Source: Manis javanica
Taxonomy: Eukaryota; Chordata; Mammalia; Pholidota; Manidae
NCBI RefSeq assembly: GCF_040802235.1
Contig: NC_133172.1
Coordinates: 61,015,613-61,079,612 of the forward strand
Direction: 5' to 3'
Length of the DNA: 64,000 bases
Shown here: positions 26,700 through 39,700 of the stretch, in pieces
How positions within the stretch are numbered: the first letter of the stretch is position 1
Layout of the letters: every line of letters begins with the position of its first letter
Notes under the pieces: generated by a model
What the model was told of the DNA's origin: nothing
Seen by the model: the letters and a program-made list of their open reading frames with translations, nothing else
Databases searched by the model: none
Made by a program: the position numbers and the translations under genes

Positions 26700-28440
26700 G
26701 AAAAGGACAAAGGAACCATAAGAAGCTCTTGGAATTAAAAGCATCATAGCCTGAGTATCTGGTAGAAGAGCCAGAAGACAAAGTTATGAATATGTGGTCC
26801 AGAAAACAGAGTAGACAGTAAGAACAAAAATTAGAGGATTGTCTAGGTAAAACAACATTCAATTTGTAAAAGTTAGAAAAATAAGAAAATGGAGAGGATG
26901 AAATTCCCAAAGATGTAACGCAGCACATTTACCAGAACCATAGGCACGTGTGTGAGATGGGCCTCTACACACTAGCACCGGGCACCAAGGCAGGGCACGA
27001 CCATACCGGAGGAATTAAGGACTGAAAAAGAACATAAAGCCTTCCTGAGGTTGTTTTTAAAAAAGCTAGGTCACACAAAATAGGACCAAAGGGCATAGTC
27101 CTCTCAATGGCAGTGTTGGGCGGTGCAAGACAACGGGGCAGTGCCTCCAACATGCCAGTGCAAAGTACTGAACCTGGAAACCATGGTGAGAGTAGAAAAG
27201 GGCCATTTTTAAACAGGCTAAAATCTTGACAAACTTGACTGACAGCCCTCCTTGAGGAACTCCCAGAAAACATATTGCAACAACTGAAGGATCCAGATGT
27301 GAAACCCAGGAAGCAGGAACCTGAACCCAGCAGCTGCAGGAAGACAGCTGTGCAGCACACCCAGAGAAGCCAAGGCAGCTGGAGCAGGTGTGGGGGCCGT
27401 GGGAAGCTGGCAGGACCACCCACAACCCAAGAGGCCTGCCAGGTGGAGGAAGACTTGGGCACACAAGACAAGTTTTCCTCTGGGGAAAGTGGAAAACTGC
27501 ATCACCACTTGGCTTAGTCTGCACCAGATACACCCCATGGTGGGCAGCTGTGGGATGAAGGCCCTGGGGGAGTGGCAGGGCAGGCAGGGAGGCCCCGGGT
27601 AACAGGCACTGCGGGAAACCACTGTCCTCTGGACTGAGATGCAAGGGTGCAGGGCACAGAGCCGTCTGCAGTGGCATCCTTGACCTTCCGTCAGGCCCGG
27701 CAGTCAAGCCGTTCACTCCAGTTACAGATCCTAAGGTGTCACTGCTTTCGGCTGGGCCAGCCACAGATCCGCGTCACCCACCTTATCTTCCCTTTGTGTC
27801 TTCAGGCTGTCTGCTTAAATTATTGGTTGGATAAGGAGCGACCTGGTTTCCAATCTGACCCTCAGTACTGTAGGCAGCTGACTCTTCCATCAAAAGCATG
27901 TGAACACTGCTTTGGAATCAACATAGACTTTATGGGTGCCCTTCTGGTCCCTGCTTTCTGCAGGCCCTCCTTCAGAACGTTCCCGGCTTACGCAGTCAAA
28001 CCACGTTCACGTTCAACAGAAGGTAGGATCTGACCATCTTCCTTTTTGGGGAACATTTTCATTTTTCCATTTGAACACAGATGTCATACTTCTATATGCA
28101 GAATCTACATAACATCCTATGGAATGCAACCATCACAGCAAAATCCTACAGAGCCACAAACACAAGCATGAGAGCTGCTGCTAGCCTGGGGTCCAGGCTC
28201 CAGGCCGTGTCCCCTCATTCATGTCTGAAGCGCCATGGAACGCCCTGTGGGACAGCAGGCATCTGGCATTGCTGCAGGGCTGTCCGCTTGGTCACTCAGT
28301 AGCTGCCCATCCCCTCTACACTGGGGTAAGAGAGCATGGCACGGCCACCCTCTTCGAGCATCGCTGGGTCCCTCCAGCACAAATATTAGACAAATTTGTT
28401 GAATGCACTTTTTTGGTGCCTGACCTGAGATTCTGAATTG
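26700..28440. other. Intergenic DNA downstream of ZDHHC7
   Basis: No repeat family was recognised. Frames of up to 232 codons on the minus strand (27,066-27,764) and 128 codons on the plus strand (27,647-28,033) overlap each other and match nothing known, so no gene is called. Confidence 0.5.
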
Positions 28441-28465
28441 AAGACAGATTTTTTCTTAAATTGTT

Positions 28466-28471
28466 TTTATT
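28466..28471 (-). terminator. Poly(A) signal AATAAA, possible distal ZDHHC7 site
   Basis: A second minus-strand AATAAA lies 243 nt further downstream. It could provide an alternative, slightly longer 3' end. There is no way to rank the two from sequence alone. Confidence 0.35.
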
Positions 28472-28689
28472 TCCAAGTGCACTAAAAAGTTAGAGGCATG
28501 TTTAAGATAAAGCTAAGGAAAACCGTGTGCATCAACACAGTGAAATGTTAAATGGGGACAGAGGGCACAACTGGTGAGAGCCTGGTACAGGACAGACTGT
28601 CACAGGCGAGCCCGAACCACAGCCAAGAGAGGCCGGCCAGCTCTGAAAACACACACGATTCATTAAGCACTAGGCCACTTTATAAATTG

Positions 28690-30547
28690 AGAACTGTCAA
28701 CTGGCGACTTTATTTCATATAAAAATTACATTGAGAGAAGAGGTTGAAGTCAAGAGGTGGTTTCGCACACACTCGCCAAGTCTCACAGGGTTCAACCACT
28801 TCGGTAATTTTCTAAATTGATAAACAGGATATACATATTAAAAGCCTCATATGGAAGCCCAATACACATGTCCAACCCAGACAAGATGTGCAAATGAATA
28901 TGCAAAACAATCTCTGGAAATTCCCCGCCCCCTGGTCCCCCACTCCTCTTCCCTCTGGCTGTGACACATCCCATTGCCGGACAGCGCACGCATTTCTGCA
29001 GGGACTCAGTCCGTCTCAAAAGCATCCTGTGGCTTTGTCCACGTGGCTCTGAGTGTGTCCCAGCAGGTCCCTTTGTGGCTCTGATCAGCAGCAGCAGAAG
29101 CCCTGATTAGGACAGGGCGCAGATTAATTAAACACAGAAACAAAATGGCTCACAGATGAACGGAAAGGCGTGAAGACCAGGAGGGCAACGCCGGCTCTGC
29201 TCGGCTTGGGAGACAGGCGTAAAGGGGACCCCCAGACCGTCGCAGACTGCTTCCTCGTGAGTCCCACAAAGCGTGTGCAGCCCAGGCAAGTTAAGGCGAG
29301 TCCCCGAGGAGGGAGCTGTTTGTGTTCTGGCATAATTTTAAGCTCTGTACCAAGGGCCCTATTTCTCATTTGTGACATGGTAGAGAAACAAACATAAATG
29401 ATAAGAACAACAAAAATCAAGCCATTGCCACCCTGAATATTCTCTGCCGAGTGAGGCATGGAGCCCGGGGCTCGCTGCCTGGGGGTCCTCACCTCAGTAC
29501 CACCACAGGCCAACACCTATCGCGCCTGGCATTACACTGCTGCTGTGCCAGCCCTTCCTGGCACACCCACCCGCCAGGCTGCACAGAGCGTCAGGCCACC
29601 ACCAGACTTTGCCCCTCTCTTACTGAGGTGCTGTTTACACGCTGCTAATTTGGCTGGAACAAGAAGTCACTTCCAAGGACCTCATGCACTCCTGATTTTA
29701 AAAATAAACTCAAAACAGGAGGCAACGGAGGACCACAGGGGAGTGACTGTTCTTTGGACGAAGACCCTCTCCCACATGCAATACATTCATTCATTCATGG
29801 TCGCCCCACATGGAGGCCGCCGCAGCCCCCCTGGTCCCTGAAATGTTGGCTTCTGGAAACAGCTAGTTGGCTGCACACGGCCATCGCACATTACAGCGCC
29901 TAGACACACTGCCGATTCTAACACTGTGCACACACACATGCACGCATGCACAGACTTGCCGTGAGGGTGGATGAAGCCCCCGTGTGCTGAGGGTTCCCCC
30001 AACACTGACTGCCTTCTGCCCGGTGCACAGGTCCCCTGCAAATTCATGCAACGTGTCAGAGCCGCCCAGAGTGGAGTCATGCGTATGCAAACGCCCCTCC
30101 CTCATCAGGAGGCACTAAGAACCAGGGTCAACAGACGCCCAGAAACCACCAGTCCAGGAATTCCTGCTCCCTGGCTTAGCTTTTTTCTTCATGACTGAAA
30201 AGCTGCTCAGCACACAGGAGTTCAATAGCCCGTGTGACTCCCACACAACTTCTTAGAAAATGCAAAGTATTCCTAACAAGCTCCTAACTGTGCAGGAAGA
30301 TAGTGACATTTGGCTTCTTCATGTGGCCACATACCTCTTGTTAGTTGTACAGATGAAAACTGGGCAGAGCATCGTCCAGCTGCCAACGTGGAGGATCTGC
30401 AACTGTGACTACAAACCGTGCCTGCTGCCACGGCTGCTCTGTGTAGGTTCCATTTGCCCTACTGGTCACAGATGAGCTGGTGGTGCCCTTTCAGACCCCA
30501 GATAAATAATTCAAGTCTGTTGATAGGTTCCAGCATGACGGGAGGCC
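28690..30547 (-). other. ZDHHC7: ZDHHC7 3' UTR (approximate)
   Basis: About 1.86 kb between the stop codon and the first convincing AATAAA on the minus strand. No recognisable interspersed repeat was seen in it, in contrast to the L1- and LTR-rich DNA just to its left. That is typical of an exonic UTR. The exact cleavage site cannot be read from sequence. Confidence 0.7.
28709..28714 (-). terminator. Poly(A) signal AATAAA, ZDHHC7 proximal candidate
   Basis: TTTATT on the plus strand reads AATAAA on the minus strand, 1.83 kb after the stop codon. Cleavage would be expected 10-30 nt further left. It is the first hexamer found after the stop that fits the expected 3' UTR length. Confidence 0.6.
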
Positions 30548-30724
30548 TCAGACAGAGAGCTCCGGGCCTCCTTTCCTGGGTCTTGTTTGCAGCCGCCTAA
30601 ATCGGAAGCCGACAAAGGGGTTCATCCAGAGGAGCGAGGGGGGCCCCCCGAAGACAGACTTCATCCCTTCCCACCGCAGCCTCCGCTCCCATGTTGGTTT
30701 CTCACTTTTCAATCTCTCAATCTC
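30548..30724 (-). CDS. ZDHHC7: ZDHHC7 exon 7, coding part (residues 251-308 and stop)
   Basis: The terminal coding segment is preceded by a TTCCAG acceptor (AG at 30,726-30,725) and ends at a TGA at 30,550-30,548. It encodes the cytosolic tail, starting [10 protein letters not shown] and ending GGPELSV. The conserved WMNPF stretch is about residues 283-287 and lies before the basic RFRR...RPRK segment. The exon continues into the 3' UTR. Confidence 0.95.
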   Translation of the reverse strand, partial: EIERLKSEKPTWERRLRWEGMKSVFGGPPSLLWMNPFVGFRFRRLQTRPRKGGPELSV

Positions 30725-33700
30725 CTGGAAGCAGAGAGAAAAGTGGATGGCAGACAGACACAGGTAGGTTAGACAGAAATGCCACACAGATACAGGTCAG
30801 GCCCAGTTAAAGGCGGGAGAAAACCAAGCTTGAGAATCTGGATCATTTGAGAAGCAGGGGTTCAGGGGAACTGTGGGCTGCTGGTGGTCGGCAGAGTAAA
30901 CGCTCCTTCCCCCCGCCCTCCAGCCTCCCCGAGCACAGCCTTCTGGCCAGACCAACATCTGGAACAGTGGGCAGCAGTTGGGCAGGGGGAGCTGGTCTTC
31001 TGGGCCAGGGCTCCAACCTTTTTGTCATTTACTACAAATACTTACGGAGCACCTACTTAGACCTAGTTCAAAGGCATGAAGGTGATCGATTCCCTTCAAC
31101 TCCCTAAGCTGCTCCAGGGGCTTGGTCTCCTAGAAACTGGGAATTTGCAGGGCTCTTATCTGCTAGGCTCTATCTGCCTGGCTCTGTTGACTCAACTCAA
31201 GCTGGCACTTGAAGTACGCATTGTGCCTAATGACAGGAATGACATACAGTGAACCTGCCGGAGCTTAACAGCCTAATTAATCTCCTAAGTTAATACACAA
31301 GCACCCATTGTTGACACTAGCATTTCCCATTTACTCTAGCTTTGGCCAAATAGTAAGCAGACACAGCAGACAAGAAAACATACCGTTTCGTCATTGCATA
31401 TTGAGTGGATTTGGGTGCCAAACATAACTGCAGTGAAAGTGAAAAACAGAAGACCCTCAAGGCACAGGAAGATCAACAAGATGACAGTTATTGGAGGTGA
31501 AAAGTCACTGCATTCTGTGAACAAGAGAAAGTCGGTTGTGACTGGGCGTCAGGGCATAACAAATATCCCAAGGTGTAGATGTCACAGTGCGTAGCTCACA
31601 GAGGAACCCTCCCGGGGCAGCCCTGAGCCAGCTTCGATTTTGTGAATAGGGACATTCATTCACCACTCAAGGGTGGAGGTGGTCAGCACCTCCAAGCAAA
31701 ACTCCACGCCACCATCTCCTAGCCTGCACTTCCAAAAGAGTCTGTATCACCTAATGTTTCTATTAAGTCTGCAGCTGTGTATCAAACTGTTGATGAAAAT
31801 GCAACCGGAGCCAGGAAAGAAGAGAGGAACATGTACCTCCGCGTGCCAGGGCTGGGTCGGATCGGTCTGCCCTGACTGCTTATCAGGGCTGGAAAGTTAA
31901 TGCCTACTTGAGATACACCTGCTAGCGTCTATGTGTACTTAGTATTGTGAGGACCGCTTCGTGTGGCGCCTGGCTGCCCGACCAGAAAACAAATGCAAGG
32001 CTTGGCAGGAGCAATATTAATTCCCACCCAGCCTCCAAAGTCTTACAACTAGTAGAAGGTATTGATTAAGGAAGAACAATTATATATGACTTTGTTACAC
32101 TAGCAAAGTGGCAGTGTTGAAGTTTATCCATGATCTTTTCTGAAAACATCCAATTAATTCCTAAAATTGAGGATTTCCTTCAAAATTAGAAAATAAAATC
32201 AATTCTTCCTTTACAGCTTTCCCTTTTTCACCTGACAGCAAGCACTTCTAGGAAAGGCACACCACCCAAGCTTACCGGTCCACTGCCCTCGGACACAGGA
32301 AACGAACTGGAGTCCGCAGAGAATCAGGGCGTGGACTGAAGACAGGGCTATGTACATCTGGAACAGGGAGAAGGCGGTGAGCGGATACGCATTTCTAGGA
32401 CCTAAGCCACTGAAATTTATGTCTGCTCTTCCGCTCCGTTTGCTAGTGAAAATCAGTGAGGAAAGGATTCAATCATACAGTTGATACCTGCTCACCCAAG
32501 ATCACACTGGACCGGGTGAAACAATTTTATAGGAAAACATGCAGGAGGAAAACAAATTCCCACACCCTTCAGCAAGATCCTATCAGCAGGTTCAAGGCAT
32601 CGGAGAGAAGTAAACCTCAGAGAAACACTGAAAGTTAACAGGAGCTGCGCACAGTCCTCTGCCGGACCCTTCCTAGGAATGACGGCACTGGTTCATAATG
32701 GGAGCCCAGGAGAGGTGGGAGAAACTGTTCTGGCGCCAGAATAAAGTTACCTGCCCCAGGCAAGACTCTAGCTAAAGGCCTCAGAGCTCAACAGACGGGA
32801 CCATACGAGGGTTTTACTCACAGTGAAGAGCACAAAAAACCTCTGGTTCTTCTCTCCCACACAGTTGTTCACCCACGGGCAGTGATGGTCCATTTTCCGA
32901 ATGCACCTCTTGCAAATACTGAAAGGAGGGGTTTGATGTCGGTGCTCCACGCGCTAAGGAAAGCACCCCCCGCCCGGGGGGCCTGTGCCGGGCCTCCGGC
33001 CGGGAGGGCGCTACCTGCAGTGGTGGGCGCGCTCCGGCTTGATGCAGCAGCACTTGGGGCACTTGTAGACCACCTCTCCCGGCTTCAGCTGCAAGCTCTC
33101 CATGTACTCTTTAGTGGCGTTTCCTTTCGGTACTGCCCCCTACAGTTTGATAACAATGCATTTGGGTTGAGTACAAAGGTGAAAAAAGCCAATAAATGTG
33201 GGAATTCGCCTTAGATTTTAGGTATCATGACATAATTTGTAACGCTGTGATTGCCACAAGTATTTTAATATGTTACTCAGGCAGGACCAGAAGGTTTATT
33301 TTCCATGGCAAATACCATATGCCTTACAATGAACTCAAAATAAATACCTTATTCATAAACTGGTAAGTCACCTGAGTTTCTCCACCTTAACACAGGTCAC
33401 CCGCAAGGCAAGGCCCGTTTTTTAAGCGTTCCAACTGCAGGGCAGCTGACAGTCCCCAAAGGTGCCAGTCCATCCTGCCACCGCCCTCTCTCCCTTTCCC
33501 CCCACTGATGGGCGTGTCTGCCAGGCGCTGCACCATTTCCTATCGCTGCAGCGGGGCAATGCTGAACAATCTCAGAAAGTTCTTTCATGCAGGTTGTTAG
33601 AGCTGGGCGCATCGGTCTCTGCCAACCCAATCAAGAGCACCCCCATCCAGACCTGGGAAGTGTGGCCCTGGCACCTGAGCCGGGTGCCTGGCAGGGGCTG

Positions 33701-36700
33701 CCAGGCAGTGCCAGTTAGGAGAGGAGAGCCCAGGGCACCGGTGGGCTGCCTCTGAGGGCTGCACCCCTGGAGGCCAGTAGGAAAGTGAGGCTGAGTTGGC
33801 TGCAGCAGTGGACCCAGGCAATGACAACCATGCTTTGGAAGGTCGTTCTAAGAGTTGTGGCTGTGACTAGAGTGGCCTGGGGAGGCGTTCTACGGTCTCC
33901 CCGTCGGGAACAAGGCCTCCATCCATCTCCTAGCTGGAGGCCCTTTGTGTAGAAGGAGCCCACCCAGCACTTGAGCGGTGCAGGGGTAACAGAGCACCAG
34001 GAGGTGGCAGGTAGGAGCCAACAGCCCCAGGAGATGCAAGGGGAGGGGGGGCAGGAGACTGCTGGGGGCCGGAGCCAGAGGTCTGAACCTCTGTGTAATG
34101 AGGGCAGAATCCAACTTTGAATGAGCCCAGGAGGTGAGTGCCCAGGCTGGAGACTGAGAACGCTGCTCCGGGCCCACGGGGGGCCAGTCTCAAAGTGTGC
34201 CCCTGCAGGGAGCGAGGCCCACAGGGGGCTCCCCAGAAGTGGGGACAGGGGGCGCCGTGGGCAGAATGTGAATGTCAACGCCCACCCTCCCCTGCAGCGT
34301 CCTTCCCTCCAAGCCAGGACCAAGCTCCCTCACTGTCCCAACACGGGGACGTTTTCTGCTCAAGATCCTAGCATTTCCTAACACTCAAACCGTCTGCTTT
34401 AAAAAGGTAAAAAAGTTAAGGGTTTAAAGTATTTTGTTTTTGAAAACTTAAATCTGAATGTTAGGTAAAACATTTTACTTAATTTACATACCACAATCTG
34501 CAGTCTTTAATCAAGTTTGCTCTACCGATCCAGGAGCGTCAGTGCTGTAACAGTTTTTAAGTCCCGTCATGCATACACACTCCTGATGACAGTTTAATGC
34601 TGCACATTTCCACGAGAGGAAATGAGCCAGACTTTGAAACTTAATTTTTTATGAGACACATGTGCTTTTCCACAGTACATAGATAAAACAGACTTCTGGA
34701 AAGCAGAACACCCTACACTGGCCATTTTTTAAGAGCTCTCTTAGGACTGTTTACGGAGGAAAGAAGCATCTCTCAAAGGGGTAGCCAATCAAACATCAGG
34801 TGATACTTAAGGGGCCCGCGTGGGGTCACAGCAGTGGTGACCTGCTCTGATCCAGAGTCTGTCTTGGTGTGTCACCCAGCAGACACCAAGCAGGAGGGCT
34901 GGCACCAGAGCCGCCTTGTCGGCACCACAGACCCTGCCCGGCCACACCTGGCGCAGAGTGGGGGGCCGCTCCATTCCCGCAGAAGACGCTGCAGAGCTCA
35001 GGCACATTGCTCATGCTCACACTCCCGCTTTAACCATCTTCAGGGACCGTCCTTCCTAAAATGTGCCTTGTGTGTCTCATACCCATGTCCCCAGGACGTG
35101 GTCCCCAGCCCCAGGCCACAGACATGCCCTCGAGCTCCTTCCTACCTGCAAGCGGTGCACAGCGCTCCCCTCCTGAAGCGTGTTCTGGCGGCCTTCTGAT
35201 TTCCTGCTGCCTCTCCTGGAGCCTGATCTCTCGTGCCCCCCACACCCACCTCTCACACGCCTCGGAGGAGGGAAGCGCTCTCAACCCCTCCACGCGGCCA
35301 GGGAGGTCATGCCTTGCAGAGCACACTTCTCTTTCATCTCTTCCCCCATATCTTCCCATCTTGTCCCCCGACTCACATCCAGAATGTCACATCTTCTGGG
35401 TCCCTGGGACCTGACCAAGGGCTGGCTAAGGAGACCTCCCCTATATCTACCTACTAATTTATGGGAACACGGTACAAGGAGTGTGTCAGGACACACAGGA
35501 GTGCAAGCTGAACACTGAAGCTACAACGAGGAACTGTGTTTCTCCAAATACCAAAATCTCAAGAGAAAAAGAGACCACAGAGGTTGAGACATGTCAAACA
35601 ACCAGAGCACAGACCTCACTTGGATCCTGATTCCAATACAGAAGAATGTAAAGGCCCATGACAGCCAGGAGCCCTGAGCTCTACCCAGACAGGCAGCGGG
35701 GGGCCACTCAGTCACTGTACGCCAGCCACTGGGATCGCGGCTGTGCTTTATTCAGACAGAGCCCTTTAAAGATGCACACAGGCATTTGCAAAGAGTTACT
35801 GTGTCTGCAGTATACTTCCAAGCGCTCTGGAGGGGGAGCAGGCGGAGCAGGTGGGGTGTCTGACGCAAGGCTGCCCAGGAGACGGTCGCTGGATTCCTAA
35901 CAGTTCTCTCTCTACTTCTGTGTATATTTGAAATGGGCTCTAAGAAGGTAACAAATAGGCTCTGGTAGCAGACAAATCTTGTTCAAATCCCTCTCTGGTT
36001 CTTCTGGCTGGGGGGAAGGAAAGACGCCGGGGCAGAACCCAGGGCCCCACAGCAGGCTCCCTTCCTCAGCACACGCCATGCGTCTGCTGAGAAGGCTGAT
36101 GTTCCTAAAACAAGGCTGGGGACTCAGCACAGGCTTTGGGTGAGGGTCTGTGGGCCCTGGGGGCGGGGGGGCAGCCTTTCTCAGTCACTTGTCCTTCCTC
36201 AGGGTTGCCCAGCGTTCAGGTTGGTGGCGTCCCCTCTTCCAACAGTGGGGCTTGCTGCCTTCCTGTCAGATCTCTGACCCACCCAGCGCGGCGGCCCTTC
36301 TGCCTTCCTGCTCCTCAAAGTACCCATGACTTTCCTCCACAAAAACACCAACCGGAGCCAATCCTGGTGAAGGCTGACTGGTCCCACTGGTTCAGTGAGA
36401 GCACATGACGTCCCAGAGGGGTCTCTGCCCTGCTCTGGGGGCATCACGGCTCTGGACTGGAGCTGGAAAGCCAGGTTGTGATCTGTAGTGAGAAGAGAGC
36501 AAACTCTCGCTGAGGGGACAAACCGGGTACCTGACCCTACCTGGCACACAGTCTTCAGGGATGTGGTTTGGTGACTTAACGCATCGAATTCCATCCCGCC
36601 TGTGGGGCTGCCGTGTCTCACAAGGTGGCAGGGGGAGCCAGGACGCTGTGGGAAGGACAGGCTGCCCAGGGCACAGCGGACGCCATGGAGCCACCACTCT

Positions 36701-39700
36701 CTGCCGTCGGCCTCTAATGGAGCTCCAGTCCAGCCCCACAGCCTGCCGGGGGCTGGGCGCTTCCTGGCCCTGAGTCTCCTCAGTTCCACTGACACCGACT
36801 TCCACTGGTTTCTGTAACTTGCCAGCAGAGTCCTAACATTTGGCCTGGCCAAACAGTGACACACAATGAACAAAGGACTTGAGTGGACATACCTCCACAG
36901 ACAGATGGCCAATGAGCACACGAAAAGGGGCTCAATGTTATGAGTCACTAGGGAGATGCAAATCAAAGCCTCGGTGAGACACCCCTCCACTGCCATTAGG
37001 ATGGCCGTGATCTAAGGGACGGACAGGAGCACGGGGATGTGGGGGAACTGGAGCCTTCACACTGCTGGTGGGAATGTAAAATGGTGCAGCCACTGTGGAA
37101 GTTCCTCAAAAAGTTAAATCTAGACTTACCATGTGGCCCAGCAGGTCCACCACTAGGTATACAGACAAAAGAAATGAAACATATATACACATAAAAACTT
37201 GTAAATGAATGTTCATGGCAGCAGCATCCTCAAGAGCCAGAAAGGGGAAACCACCCAAAGGTCCATCGACTGATAATAAGTGTAAAAAAGTGTCCGTCCA
37301 CACAGTGGAATATCACTCAGCCACAGAAGGAACAGAGTCCTGACCCGCAGTGCGGCGTGGATGAGCCTGGAAAACATGCTGCGTGAAAGACGCCAGACAC
37401 ACAAGGCCACACGTGGTAGGGTTCCCCTCATTAAACGTCCAGAACGGGCAGATCCATAGCAGGCTGGAGGGTGCCCAGGGCTGGGGAGGGCAGGGCTGGG
37501 CAGCAATGGCTAAGGGGACACGAGTCCTTTCCAGGTTGACGAAATGTCTCCAAACGGGCTGTGGCGTTGGCTGCACAGCTCTGAGTATACTAAAACCCGC
37601 TGAGCTGTACTCTAGGAGCAGGAGCTTTGCGGCACATGAATTAAATCTCAGTCACAGCCGCTGGCAGCCAACGCCCCCACCCCCCCGCAGCACTCCCAGT
37701 GATCCCCAGAGCGGAGGGGCGTCCCGCACACATTCACCCCACACGTTGCCTCCCCAGCTCTCGGCACTTCCTAGAAGTTTTGAGGCCTTTTCGTGAAGGC
37801 AGGGGGCGGTGCCAGGAGCTGGACTGCAGGGGTCAGCAACAGGGTTTGGTTACCGGAGGAAGGCTTTGTGCGTAGCAGGAAACGAGAAGAGGGCCCTTTA
37901 GAAGCCTAAGGGACATCAGAGTGGGTTTCGGTCATAGACTGCACAGCAGGGGATGCTACAAACCACCAGCAGACCCCACTTCTGAGTTTGTCCCCAAGGT
38001 GCTGTCCCTGCTGCCTGGCTGCCTGGGCCTGTCATACTGCCCCACACCTGAGAACACTCCTAGGCAGACAGGGCAACAGAGGGAACCGGGGAGGGCAAAC
38101 CCCTGTGATGTGCTCTCAGACACAGCCATCGGGTGAGTCAGGACCATCAGTTTCAGTTTATTCTCAGAGTCCTAATCTTATTTATAAAAGGGTTGTACAG
38201 TTGATCCTTCAACAACATGGGTCTGAACTGCACAGGTCCACTTGTACATGGATCTTTTCCCAATAAATATAGTGGAGAACTTTTTGAAGATTTACAATTT
38301 GAAAAACCTTGATGACAAATCGCATAGCCTAACAAAACACCAAAAAAAATTTAGATAAAGGTATGTCATGAATGTATACAATGTGTACATACTAGTGTAC
38401 TTTATCATTTACTACAATAAAATCGACAGGAGACTATGAGCAGTTAAGCTTTGGGGCAGTCACATTATATATAGATTTTCAGCTGTGTGTGGGCCTGTAC
38501 CCCAACCCCCGTGTTGTCCAAGGGCCACTGTACAACAGAGCTTTAACTTCTTTAGAGGCAGCTTACCAACCACTGTGGGCCCAGCAGATTCTACTGCTCA
38601 CATCAGGAGCCTGTACCTGTGGCTGTGGCAGGAACCTTTCTAAGTGACACTCCCCATGGGCTCTGGCCCCTAAGGTGCAGGTGGGACCTCTTCCCTGGGC
38701 CTGCAAGCTGCCCCCCAACCCCACAAGGCAGCCCTAGCACTTTCTCCAGGCTCGGGGGCAAGTTGGATCCACGGTCTGAGGGAACTTCTGACTGAGCCCA
38801 GAGGACCTGTGCTGCCTCACCGAACCACACAGAGGAAGTTTCGAAACCTCAGAGCAGCAGCCTTACACCCAACACAGAGGTTCTGAATCCAGTGGCCTTG
38901 GAGCTCTCAGGAACCAAGGGCAGTTCACCGTGTTAGATCTGGCCCACCTTTATTCTCAGGGGCTTCATTCCCATCCAAAGATGAACCCAACGCACTGCCC
39001 TCATTCACACACACCAGTGTCAGTCTCCTGCTGTGCACTGTACCTGACCTCTCCTTTGCAATAGCATCCTCCAAAGTCACAACTCACCCCTGGTGGCACC
39101 AACTGGGGGTTCTCCCTCTCACTTCACAGAGAGGCTGGTCCCTGCCCATCTGCCCGCCAGAATGAGATGTTGGCTTCAGACTTGAGCTGAGACAGAAAAA
39201 CTAGGGAATTACAAAGCTAGAAAGAACTTGGAAATCATATCTAACCTTCAGTCCAAAGAAATTAGGTCAGTTGCTTATGATCAAAAGACAACTGAAAAGA
39301 TTAAAGTGGTGAAATCTACAACCTCAATCTCTCAGCCTGCAGTCTGTTCTTTAGAGAAAAAAATATTTAGGAGGGGTTTTAGAAATTATTCAGTATAATC
39401 TCTTCATTTGAATAAACAGCCCAGTAGGATATCTTCCATTAACATGCTGTGGTATAACTTCTATGTGACTGATGTTTATTTCCAGTTAAGACTTGAAAAA
39501 TGTTACAAGTCTGTATTCAGGAATCAATAAATTCCTGAGGCTCCAGGAGCGAGTGGGCCACATGGTCTGTGGGCCACATGAGAGCACGCACAATGGAAAC
39601 CCTGGTGCCAGGGCGTACTCACAGGGTCGGTGAGCATGGTTCTCAGGTGGGACGACAGGGCCAGCACCGCTAAGCAGTTGAAGACAACGCCGTTGGCCAC

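Noticed and set aside
26965-27764. Long minus-strand frames (168 and 232 codons)
   Set aside because: Two overlapping frames in different phases with low-complexity, cysteine- and proline-rich translations and no recognisable family.
27647-28033. 128-codon plus-strand frame with a pyrimidine-rich tract and CAG in the middle
   Set aside because: The tract resembles a splice acceptor, but no matching donor or known protein was found. It is too weak to call an exon.
36199-36996. 265-codon minus-strand frame in ZDHHC7 intron 2
   Set aside because: Its 5' part is antisense L1 sequence and the rest matches nothing known. No start context or conservation is evident.
38603-38830. Possible optional ZDHHC7 exon between exons 2 and 3
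   Set aside because: The translation does not resemble the extra segment recalled for the longer human isoform, and no clear acceptor/donor pair in phase was found.
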